Source: Diploptera punctata
Taxonomy: Eukaryota; Arthropoda; Insecta; Blattodea; Blaberidae
Assembly (NCBI GenBank): GCA_030220185.1
Contig: JASPKZ010001601.1
Location: 124,001-188,000, forward strand
Direction of reading: 5' to 3'
Length of the DNA stretch: 64,000 nucleotides
The notes below the pieces were generated by a model. It saw nothing but the letters and a program-made list of their open reading frames with translations, did not search any database and was not told the origin of the DNA. Both the position numbers and the translations under genes were made by a program. Shown here one piece after another: positions 56,622 to 64,000 of the stretch (position 1 is its first letter; each line of letters opens with the position of its first letter).

Positions 56622-57374
56622 GACACATTTCATTGAGAGACTACGGAATATAAACGTAACATCTCAAGATATACTGGTTAGCTTCGATGTGGTTTCCCTT
56701 TTCACCATGGTGCCAGTAAATGAGACCATGGACTACATTAGACAGATTTTCACAGAAGAAATATCCAATTTATTCAGGCATGTACTAACTACTACTTACT
56801 TCCAATGGAACAACAGCTACTATGAACAGACCGACGGAGTAGCCATGGGCAGTCCTCTAAGCCCAGTAGTAGCGAATTTTTTCATGGAGAAATTCGAAAC
56901 AGAAGCACTAAAAACAGCTCCCAAGTCTCCAGAACATTGGTTTCGCTATGTTGATGACACATTCGTAGTATGGAGACATGGCAGTGAAGAATTGGAACGT
57001 TTCCTTCAACACCTTAACAGCAGACACAACAAAATACAGTTCACTATGGAAAAAGAAGATAATGGAAGACTTCCTTTCCTGGATGTTCAAATAATAAGGA
57101 CTGGCAATGGGGAAATTCAACATACAGTTTACAGAAAAACCTACACACAGACCGATATCTGCACAAAGACTCTAACCACCATCCAAGACAAAAGCGAGGT
57201 GTCATTAAGACACTGTTCGACAGAGCGACTAAGTTATGCCAACCACAACACCTTAAACAAGAACAACACCATCTGTTCAATTGTTTCCAGAAAAATGGCT
57301 ACACATCCAAGGAAATAAGACAAACCATACATCCACGAAGACAGCACGTCAGAATGGATAACACACCCTCAACC
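56622..57374 (+). pseudogene. PLE1 reverse transcriptase, 5'-truncated
   Basis: Reads STHFIERLRNINVTSQDILV, FDVVSLFTMVPV (motif A), QTDGVAMGSPLSPVVANFFM (motif B), HWFRYVDDTFVVW (motif C, YVDD), GRLPFLDVQI, VYRKTYTQTD. These are diagnostic of Penelope-like RTs, which resemble telomerase RT. The frame then breaks near 57140; the expected continuation (THTDRYLH-type, then PQHLKQEQHHLFN, IRQTIHPRRQHV) is in another frame and leads into the GIY-YIG part. The N-terminal fingers and anything upstream are absent, replaced by the inverted left arm. Confidence 0.9.
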
Positions 57375-58022
57375 AGCATAGCCTACTTACCATATGTACA
57401 AAGAGTCACAGATCGTATCGGAAAACTCCTACGAAAATACAACATAAAAACAGTTTACAGACCTACAAGAAAAATAGAAGACTGCCTTCGCTCAGCTAAG
57501 GATCCTCGGCCACCTCTCTCCACTTGCGGCGTATATCGACTTCCTTGTTCGTGTGGTAAACCATACATAGGGACCACAAAAAGAAGTATAGCCACCCGTT
57601 TATCAGAACACAAAAGAAACTGCAGACAAGGAGAAATGGATAAATCGGCTGTAGCAGAACATGCCATTATGAATGGACACCAGATTCTATTCGATGATAC
57701 ACAAGTTTTAGCCACAACTTCCTATTATTTCCCTAGATTATATCGAGAGGCTATAGAAATACACAAGCATAAGGAAAATATTAACAGAAAAGAGGAAGGT
57801 ATTAAACTGTCTAAGGCCTGGTACCGTACACTAGAAAATAAATGCATCAACACTAGGGACAACAAGGAGACGACCATTAGCCAATCAGCAAGAGCCACGC
57901 CCGCTCACCCTGCTCCCACCACTAGTATCAATACAACACCCGCAGCGTCCACTCTAAGTAGAGCTTCCGACCAGGAAACACGCCTAGAAGCACTCGCCAC
58001 TGAAGATGCCCTCCGCAGTTGA
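57354..58022 (+). CDS. PLE1 GIY-YIG endonuclease region
   Basis: 222 open codons. STSIAYLPYVQRVTDRIGKL and a linker with cysteines lead to CGVYRLPCSCGKPYIGTTKR (GIY = GVY, YIG = YIG, plus CxC residues of the Penelope zinc motif), SIATRLSEHKRNC (catalytic Arg region), SAVAEHAIMNGHQI and YREAIEIHKHKENINRKEEG (Glu). It acts as the strand-nicking endonuclease of Penelope retrotransposition. It is a C-terminal domain of a longer polyprotein, so the first Met is not necessarily a start. A Thr/Ala-rich tail follows, ending before the terminal non-coding part at the hammerhead-like motif. Confidence 0.9.
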   Translation: MDNTPSTSIAYLPYVQRVTDRIGKLLRKYNIKTVYRPTRKIEDCLRSAKDPRPPLSTCGVYRLPCSCGKPYIGTTKRSIATRLSEHKRNCRQGEMDKSAVAEHAIMNGHQILFDDTQVLATTSYYFPRLYREAIEIHKHKENINRKEEGIKLSKAWYRTLENKCINTRDNKETTISQSARATPAHPAPTTSINTTPAASTLSRASDQETRLEALATEDALRS

Positions 58023-58038
58023 GGGCGAAACGTCTGGT
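57996..58038 (+). ncRNA. hammerhead-like ribozyme, PLE1 right arm
   Basis: GCCA (57996-57999), CTGAAGA (58000-58006), an extra T, GCCCTC (58008-58013), loop, GAGGGC (58021-58026), GAAA (58027-58030), cleavage triplet GTC at 58032-58034, TGGT (58035-58038). It overlaps the end of the coding region. Hammerheads in Penelope-like elements are established knowledge; activity here is inference. Confidence 0.65.
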
Positions 58039-58104
58039 ATCAACACCAACTGTGGACCACGGCCACAGAACCCGGAATCACTCAACATCATGTTCTTATT
58101 ATAT

Positions 58105-58215
58105 ATTCGTCTGAAGATTTTGGAATATCTGAAGTAAAGATGTTAAATAAGGTGGGAGACAGAATCGATCCCTGTGGGACACCAGCCATGATTTTTCTTT
58201 CTGATGATAAAAACA
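58105..58215 (-). pseudogene. Jockey-type reverse transcriptase fragment
   Basis: The minus strand reads [20 protein letters not shown] then [10 protein letters not shown] motif B (GVPQGSxLSP) of Jockey/CR1-type LINEs. Only this motif region is preserved. It is the sequence on the far side of the PLE1 insertion. Confidence 0.78.
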
Positions 58216-58609
58216 CCATCTTCTTGTACTACAAAGCTACGGTCCTTCCACTTTCCCTCTCTTCATTCATACCTCTCTCTTTTATTTCGCCCCTCCTACT
58301 ACTCGCAATTTTGAGCCTTCTTTGAAGACAGATTATTTGTACTTATAGCCCAGTGTTGCCAACTCAACATGAACACTGAAGCACGGAGTGGTGAAAGAAA
58401 TATTACTAAGCAAACAATAGAAGACAATCAGCGTCATCAGATCTACTTAAATATTAAGTACATTTTCAATATACAAGATCCATGAGGAAGTTTAGCAACA
58501 ACTCAGAAAGTTATCCTGGCTGCTGTTTGACGTTGTGGAAGGGAAGCGCGTAGAATGGACCTGGATACAAGCGATAACTTTTCTAAGTACAATACCAGTG
58601 AAATTCATA

Positions 58610-58795
58610 TCAAATTCCGTTGAGGTGAAGTCATGTGATAAAAGTTAAAAATTAAATTGTACCTGTTGGTAGGTGCGTCGTCCTCAAATTTGTTAGTATA
58701 TTCTATATAAAATTAACTACAATATACTAACAAAATTGAGGAGGACGGCACCTACCAACAGGTACAATTTAATTTTTGACTTTCATCATATTTTC
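58610..58795. mobile_element. PLE2 terminus, short inverted duplicate
   Basis: Left arm 58630-58710 and right arm 58722-58790 are inverted copies of the PLE2 end (acctgttggtaggtgc / gcacctaccaacaggt). The left flank caaattccgttgaggtgaag is the complement of 6582-6601. One arm starts at agttaattttatata, within 1-2 nt of the cleavage site predicted from the hammerhead-like motif at 5741/6454. Confidence 0.75.
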
Positions 58796-58922
58796 TAAGT
58801 ACAACTACAGCGCTGAAGGAGCAGAGATCCGTTGGTTCGACAATACAAGACTCGCATCTAAGCTCTCATTACAAATCCCATTCATCAGAAACCCTTGCAG
58901 TATTAATGTAGTGTTCATTTAC

Positions 58923-59079
58923 CTTTCTGGGCTTCTCGCTGATTGGTTCGCTGTCTCTCTCACTACCTGCTCCTTCCCCATCGCGGTCTTCTTCGTCTGG
59001 TGTGGGGGCGTTTTATAGACAACTTGTGACATACTTCGAATGCTTGTCCCACTGTCCGTACAATGCGCATTGCCTGACT
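58923..59079 (-). CDS. NOS1AP: NOS1AP/CAPON homologue, end-of-PTB-domain exon (1-nt frame break)
   Basis: After the acceptor ctattgttacag, the minus strand reads [17 protein letters not shown] then HKLSI, which I recognise as the last helix of the NOS1AP PTB domain, where the protein binds its phosphotyrosine-type peptide partners. Downstream an acidic stretch ([20 protein letters not shown], ending EKPRK) matches the character of the vertebrate linker, but it is in the frame shifted by one base. The shift falls at a run of four A (about 59003-59006); with three A the exon is open end to end. As written, the first frame meets TAG about 18 codons later. The donor is AAG/GTAAAT. With the frame repaired the exon is 0-0, while the next visible exon needs phase 1, so another exon is probably missing between 20.6 and 58.9 kb. 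The break could be an assembly or sequencing indel, an allele, or real inactivation. The upstream PTB exons are not in the window. Confidence 0.85.
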
Positions 59080-59860
59080 CTGTAACAATAGAAATATACA
59101 TTTATTGTCACTTTCTGATTACATTTAGACTTGCTAAAGTACTTCCCGTGTTAATGGTAGAAAGTACCTTCACACATTACCTTAAACATATATAAATAAA
59201 CTGATCAGTTGAATCAGATGGAACTATTTGAATATGATATTCGGGAAGTTCCTAGTTGAATTCCTGTGTCGACAAAACACATTTTTTCAATATTTATTTT
59301 CTAAGATTCAACATTAAGATAAATTCTGGATTTCAATTACATTAGTAAATTTATTTTTCATCATTACCACATATTAATTATTATACGACACAGCGGACGT
59401 TTACTTCCAGTCATGGCAGCACTGTTGTGCTTCGCACGGACGTAGATATAGTCGGCTCAGTCATTTACTTTCCAGGCGGCATCAAAGGCAACTATTTCCA
59501 TCTGGTTTTAAAAAATGCATTGTTACTGCCAGGTAGAGCCGAGAAGTTGTTGTTAGAGACTTCTAAAACGCCGCTTCAATCATAAATAACTGAAAACAGT
59601 TATCTGCCAATAATGTCTTCCCATTTTTAAATGACGTTTCCATGTCTACTCCACGTGGATAAAATTATCTTATCGTTGCAACTTTCTATTTATCAGTGTC
59701 TTTAATTGATACAAAATTGTAAATAAAACGTGATAACGCAGCTTAAATGCTAAATAATTATGCGTGCAAAATAGATCTACCTAATCACAAAGCAAACCGC
59801 CTGTAAACTAAATGGCTGAGCCCACTATAGTATAGGACCGAGCTAAAAAAAGAAATGCAT
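59080..59860. other. intron upstream of the PTB exon
   Basis: Contains the acceptor of the 59079 exon (ctattgttacag). No repeat is recognised; possibly original host intron sequence. Confidence 0.5.
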
Positions 59861-60060
59861 TGGTGTACAAAAAATCGCTCTTTAGACGCTTAAATGGCTT
59901 ACGCTGCCTAAACCAAAACAAATACATAAATTAATGTACTTACATAGAATTGAATATCTAAAAAATTCTACAAAAAAGTCCGTGACAGCATATGTTTTTC
60001 TTTTACGGAGAACTCAAAATAAGCACTTCTGTGTTTCAAAATTAGATAAAATGTAAGGAT
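59861..60060 (+). repeat. repeat Q fragment
   Basis: aatggcttacgctgcctaaa and aaagtccgtgacagcatatg match the units at 24060-24930. Confidence 0.75.
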
Positions 60061-60087
60061 TTAATCCAAGGACTTTTCAATAATATT

Positions 60088-60089
<2 letters not shown>

Positions 60090-60131
<42 letters not shown>

Positions 60132-60466
60132 AAAGTAAAGTGAAGTGATCCCACAACAGGCCTCAGGAGGCCTTTGGGGTAGTAGGAGGTTAAGGCTCCC
60201 ACTTTTTCTAGACAATCGGCACTTGATGTCAGCCGGGTTGTCAGCCCTGCGTGACGGCCGCCTTTACCCCAGAACAAGCGTCTGGTACTCATTTCCGTTA
60301 GAGGCTGAGTCGACCCCAGGGCCATAGTGCCGCCAGAGGATTTGGGTCAGTTTTAAAAATCCTAACTCCAACGGGACTTGAACCCTCGACCCTCCGGCTT
60401 GTAGCCCAGTGCCTTAACCACTACGCTACGGCGTGCCCCCATATATATATATATATATATATATAC
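60090..60466 (-). mobile_element. SINE S3 inside a (TA)n microsatellite
   Basis: Reverse S3 at 60127-60440 with the head on the right (gcgtagtggttaaggcactg on the minus strand), bordered on both sides by TA repeats (60090-60126 and 60441-60466). Confidence 0.9.
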
Positions 60467-60744
60467 ACATTTGTTTGTCCACTGCAAATTGAGTTCAAAA
60501 CATTGATAAACCCATTGGACGTAGATACTGACCACGTATAGTCAAGGAACAAATAACAAATGAAGCACACACCCAGCTTACTTGGGGTAATAGCTGCTAC
60601 GCTCTTCAACGCCACAGTCTGAAGCGAATGTACGCGGGTTGACACGGCATTGGTTCCCAAACCATCCACAAAAGAAGCAGGCCAATGTGCCACTTTGTCG
60701 GATAGTGACATATGGGCAATACAACATCGATAGATACAATAGTA
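60467..60744. other. intron; one unassigned minus-strand frame
   Basis: The minus strand of 60711-60560 reads MSLSDKVAHWPASFVDGLGT, then VSTRVHSLQTVALKSVAAIT, in better codon usage than the surroundings. I know no family for it; it may be a repeat fragment. Confidence 0.35.
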
Positions 60745-61048
60745 GAATTTTTCAATGCCTCAGGTTGTCATTTCGCCATTTCTGATGTTCTCTCCTGGCA
60801 GGGCATACTTGTACCCACTTCTGAGGTTGGGGCGCCTGGAAGGCGGGATGACGCTGCCCCGATTATATAAGTTGATGACGATGGGTAACGATGCGCCAGG
60901 AGAGACCTTAAACTAAACTTAATCTAATGACGTGAATATGATATTGATGATGATGATGGTCAGATGGTGTTCGGGGACCGTTTGGGTCTTAAGTTACCTG
61001 ACGTTTATCTTACAGGTGAGGAAAAAACCCCGAAAAAACCTCATTACA
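60745..61048 (-). mobile_element. mosaic SINE (S2-type tail, S1-type front), second copy
   Basis: tgtcatttcgccatttctga, aaggcgggatgacgctgccc (S2-like), then ggggaccgtttgggtcttaa, ttacaggtgaggaaaaaacc (S1-like). Same architecture as 31985-32222. Confidence 0.75.
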
Positions 61049-61127
61049 CACGGATAATGGTAATTTCATTATAACCTACCTTAAATTGATTACAATTATA
61101 AATCTATTAAGGTTGTTTCGAGATCAG

Positions 61128-61589
61128 TAATAGCTTAAAAAAACTAAAACAACATGCTTTATTAGAAAACCGAACTAAAAAATTAAAAATAATTTTAATT
61201 TCCAACACGCTTGGGATAAAATTAAAGTGGTCAACAAAAAAATCATCTCCAACACATCTAGAATAAAACTAGAGTTATCTACAAAAAAAAATACCATCAA
61301 AAGCGTGGGGTGCTTTCTATGTTTTTTTTTCTTTTCTCTTCTTAGAGACTTTACTTTTACCAATATCTGTTTATTAATCAAATATACTATTGATATAAAG
61401 CACCCCACGCTTTTGATGGTAAAATTATTTTCTTTTGTAGATAACTCTAGTTTTATTCTAGATGTGTTGGAGATGATTTTTTGTTGACCACTTTAATTTT
61501 ATCCCAAGCGAGTTGGAAATTAAAATTATTTTTCATTTTTTAGTTCGGGTTTCTAGTAAAGCGTGTTGTTTTAGTTTTTTAAACTATTA
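61128..61589. mobile_element. foldback element, 462 bp
   Basis: Inverted arms of about 190 bp (left 61128-61318, right 61398-61589) starting taatag...ttaaaaaactaaaac, with tccaacacatctagaataaa and its complement inside. The loop is about 80 bp. The window's last 47 bases (63954-64000) begin another copy. Confidence 0.88.
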
Positions 61590-61920
61590 TTTCTTTTTTT
61601 TAAAATTTTTAGTTTAATTGATTGTCATAAACCGGAATCCGAAGAAAATTTAATTTCTTACGATATTTTTAGTGTCTACGCACAAATATAATTATATTTT
61701 TAATTATTATTATCTAACATTATTATATTTTTTAAATATTTTAATATAGATAAATAGTTACAGTTAATCGCATCCATCTCATATTTTTTTGATAAATTAC
61801 AATGCGGTAAGTTTACAAAATTGTCATTAATATTTCGCAGAATAAGATAAAAATGTAAATATCTTTAAATTCGATACTATTTGTAGTATGAGCTAAAAGT
61901 AATACTCTTCTAAAAAAAAT
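61590..61920. other. AT-rich intron, nothing recognised
   Basis: No shared repeat or frame. Confidence 0.4.
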
Positions 61921-62010
61921 TATCCCAGCCGGATTTCAACCAGCGGCCTATGGATTTGTAAAATTATATACCACTACAGTCCACCGCTCTACCAACTGAG
62001 CTACCAGAGG
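61921..62010 (-). tRNA. tRNA-Tyr(GTA)-like gene with 18-nt intron, probably a pseudogene
   Basis: The minus strand reads tagctcagttggtagagcgg (D arm, box A), tggactgtag with anticodon GTA, an 18-nt intron tggtatataattttacaa after position 37 where tRNA-Tyr introns sit, atccatagg, and the T arm gctggttgaaatccggc. A T run (tttttttt) follows at once as a Pol III stop. Against function: only about three or four of seven acceptor-stem pairs form, and the T-loop/box B has ttgaaat instead of ttcaaat. Confidence 0.75.
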
Positions 62011-62364
62011 ATATAACATTAATTTCTTACAAACGATGGATTAAGAAGTCGATACGTCCGCAACCTATTATACCGGTATTCATTTATTTATTTTTTGATG
62101 TCCTGATGATCCTGGCCAGGATCTTTAAAAAAATGAAATGACTGTATTGTCATTGGCCCTTCACAAGTATACAACGTTTCAAGTAAACCTATGTTTTTAA
62201 GTGGGTGAAAATTGTGTTGAAAGATTTCGTTACATAGACAGACAGATACAGGTCAGGCTAATATAAAGCGTGTAAAATGAATGTATGCTAAATGTAAAAT
62301 GAATGAATAAATAATGTGTCAGAAATATTATACTATTTAATGTTTTTAAACACGATAATATAAC
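62011..62364. other. AT-rich intron, nothing recognised
   Basis: No shared repeat or frame. Confidence 0.4.
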
Positions 62365-62810
62365 GGACTATTTAACTCATGCCCCAAATAGGAGTCAATG
62401 ACCAATCACGTTTCAATGATTTCTGTTTTACAACCAATCAGAGTCGTGTTTCACCAAATATTTATCAGTGTTATAATTACCATATTAAAGAAAGCTCCTC
62501 CTTACAATATTGCGTTCCTTTGGCAATAAATAGTATGATCTGGTTGCAGTGATAAACAAATGAAGCAGTAGAAGCGTACCTATCGTTTCTCATTTGTTTT
62601 CAAACATCGCCGTTTACATTAAATGTATAAATATTTTAAAATAACTATAGTTAAATAATGATTTGTGAGTAAACAGCTTAATTTTATTCGTTAAATAGTC
62701 CTAACAAATGCCACTCTTGATTTCCAAATTCTCTAGATAAATTCACTCCTCACTTCGTGAGTCGTGAATTTATCGATAATTTGGAAATCACTCGTGGCAT
62801 TACTTATGAG
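62365..62810 (+). repeat. repeat N, internally deleted copy
   Basis: Front (gggagtcaatgaccaatcac) joined to the rear (caatattgcgttcctttggc, caaacatcgccgtttacatt), lacking about 300 bp seen at 41000-41290. It ends in the same palindrome (ctcacttcgtgag, about 62749-62761). Confidence 0.8.
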
Positions 62811-62834
62811 AAGACCATTACCATGTTTTTAAAT

Positions 62835-62957
62835 TATCTGACCATCATCATCATTCCACGATGTGGAAAGCTAGCACACCTATAATTCGCTAGTAAAACT
62901 GTAAAAAATAGCATGGGTATTATATGATTGCAGTGAAGGACCTTGCCCTAGGGCAAC
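62835..62957 (+). mobile_element. SINE S1, 3' fragment
   Basis: ccatcatcatcattccacga to gattgcagtgaaggacctt. It ends at ccctagggcaac, where an RTE-A copy begins. Confidence 0.8.
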
Positions 62958-63356
62958 TATAACTAACCCCCTGGCACTATGTAACCTGTAGGTTCGTGGT
63001 CGCGCGGACATAAGCTCTCCATACATCCCTATACTGATCTAATGTTTTCCAATCATCCCCTGTATAATCTACTTCCCTCAAATCATAGTTAATGTTATTC
63101 TCCCACCTCATTCTTGGTCTACCAACCAGCGTTTTCCCTCTGGCTTTCCTACAAGATGCTTCCATGCACCTCTTTCATTCCCCATACGTGTAACATGTGC
63201 TGCCCATCGCAGTCTACGAGACTTAACTGTTCTTATTATATCTGGCTTCCTATAAAGACCATGTAGTTCATTGTTATGTAGTCTTCTGCATTCACCTGTC
63301 TGTTCATCTCTCTTTGGTGCAAAAATTTTCCAAAAAGAACTTTATTCTCAAATCCT
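62958..63356 (-). mobile_element. RTE-A LINE, 3' fragment
   Basis: ctggcactatgtaacctgta, cgcgcggacataagctctcc, through to actttattctcaaatcctag. The (TTAC)n tail is lost or replaced by taactaac. Confidence 0.87.
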
Positions 63357-63953
63357 AGGGAACACTATAGAATAGAATATAAAATACAAAGCTACTCTTA
63401 ACATGCCTTGAAAGATCTCGGGGACGTAGACGCAAACAATAAGAGAACTTAGGGGGGGAGCCTTTATTCTCAAAAGTGATCCCAGTATTAAGTTCAGAGA
63501 AGTCTTGGCAGGAATCCGTGCAAGAAAGAATGAATGAATAAATAAATGAAGCAGCAATAAACCTGTCCACTCATTTTTGTAACAAAAAGTAGTAATTCTA
63601 ATATGAAGCCACAAGAGTCACGTAATAAATTATTATTTATTATCACAACTGGTTCCAGGCGTCGTTAACTGCAATAATCTTGTGTTGTTTCTGATTTTCA
63701 CACTTAATGGGTAAATTCAGCTGACGCAAACTGCGGAATTAGCCAGGATTATCGCACGGAAACAAAATGGATTACACAAATATACTGCTTTGTGTATTTA
63801 ATGAGAAAAATGACACGTTCACATAATCCAACTGTCTGAACACAGCGTAATAATTACAACGTTCTTCCAAATGTCAACACTAATTCGTGCAACAATATGT
63901 AAACAAATCTCATTTTCAGATTAAGAGATTCTGGTTTAATATTTTTAAAAAAC
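63357..63953. other. intron, nothing recognised
   Basis: Two overlapping 70-88-codon minus-strand frames (63348-63614) show no motif I know and low-complexity hydrophobic content. Confidence 0.35.
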
Positions 63954-64000
63954 TAATACTTTAAAAAACTAAAAGAACACGCTTTATTAGAAAACCGAAC
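63954..64000 (+). mobile_element. foldback element, start of second copy (cut by window edge)
   Basis: taatactttaaaaaactaaa and gctttattagaaaaccgaac match the left arm of 61128-61589. Confidence 0.8.

Larger units (their letters stand above)
55880..58091 (+). mobile_element. Penelope-like element PLE1 with 0.71-kb inverted arms
   Basis: A 2.2-kb unit: left arm 55908-56620 is the reverse complement of 57375-58090, at near-perfect identity where read. Between them lies a 5'-truncated Penelope-type reverse transcriptase, followed by a GIY-YIG endonuclease in the right arm. gttcttattatat is present on both sides (55867-55879 and 58092-58104), a 13-bp duplication of the kind made by Penelope insertion. 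27 bp (55880-55906) at the left are outside the arms. Each arm carries a hammerhead-like motif. The near-identity of the arms suggests a recent event. Confidence 0.88.

Noticed and set aside
63348..63614. Two overlapping minus-strand frames of 71-88 codons
   Set aside because: Checked as possible upstream PTB exons; no conserved PTB residues were seen.

Overview
This is a window of AT-rich animal genome, almost certainly insect and probably cockroach-like (Blattodea). That placement is an inference from the mix of repeat families and the very long introns; no search was run. There are no bacterial operons, phage genes or CRISPR arrays.

HOST GENE. I recognise one host gene, on the minus strand, spanning almost the whole window: the insect homologue of NOS1AP/CAPON, the adaptor with an N-terminal PTB domain that binds neuronal nitric-oxide synthase. 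Five exons are visible, in transcription order: 59079-58923 (end of the PTB domain), 20592-20354 (Gln/Pro-rich linker), 17256-17038 and 15613-15446 (the two halves of the conserved coiled coil) and 471-1 (C-terminal region, running off the window). The last four are open and join in phase with proper GT/AG borders. The first carries an apparent 1-nt frameshift in an A run. The start of the PTB domain lies beyond 64000 and the C-terminus before position 1. At least one exon is probably missing between 20592 and 58923, because the phases do not match.

REPEATS. Nearly everything else is transposable-element debris inside the introns: at least twelve copies or pieces of one RTE-like LINE family (called RTE-A here, one nearly full-length at 50468-53721), about ten other RTE-like fragments, Jockey/CR1-like fragments, two Penelope-like families, DNA transposon relics (Tc1/mariner-like, Tigger, pogo-like, a Helitron-like element, several foldback/MITE families), at least four tRNA-derived SINE families (S1-S4) and large simple repeats. 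Many insertions are nested, with readable target-site duplications giving a relative order.

REGIONS. 1-8.3 kb: C-terminal exon, nested SINEs, a mariner/RTE/MITE nest, a Helitron candidate and a Penelope palindrome. 8.3-14.2 kb: SINEs, a Jockey RNase H fragment, a 1.2-kb TIR element. 14.3-21.3 kb: three exons packed between repeats that come within about 10-50 bp of splice sites. 21.5-31.9 kb: a pogo relic and a dense RTE graveyard. 32-36 kb: a 46-bp minisatellite and a 1.3-kb polypurine tract. 36-49 kb: SINEs, RTEs and repeated families N, P and K. 49.3-53.8 kb: one SINE split by two RTE-A copies. 55.9-58.1 kb: a Penelope-like element with 0.71-kb inverted arms. 58.9 kb: PTB exon. 60-64 kb: SINEs, a foldback element, a tRNA-Tyr-like sequence and another RTE-A copy.

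The most interesting structure is shared by the two Penelope-like families: every recognisable copy is an inverted duplication, and their ends carry hammerhead-ribozyme-like motifs.
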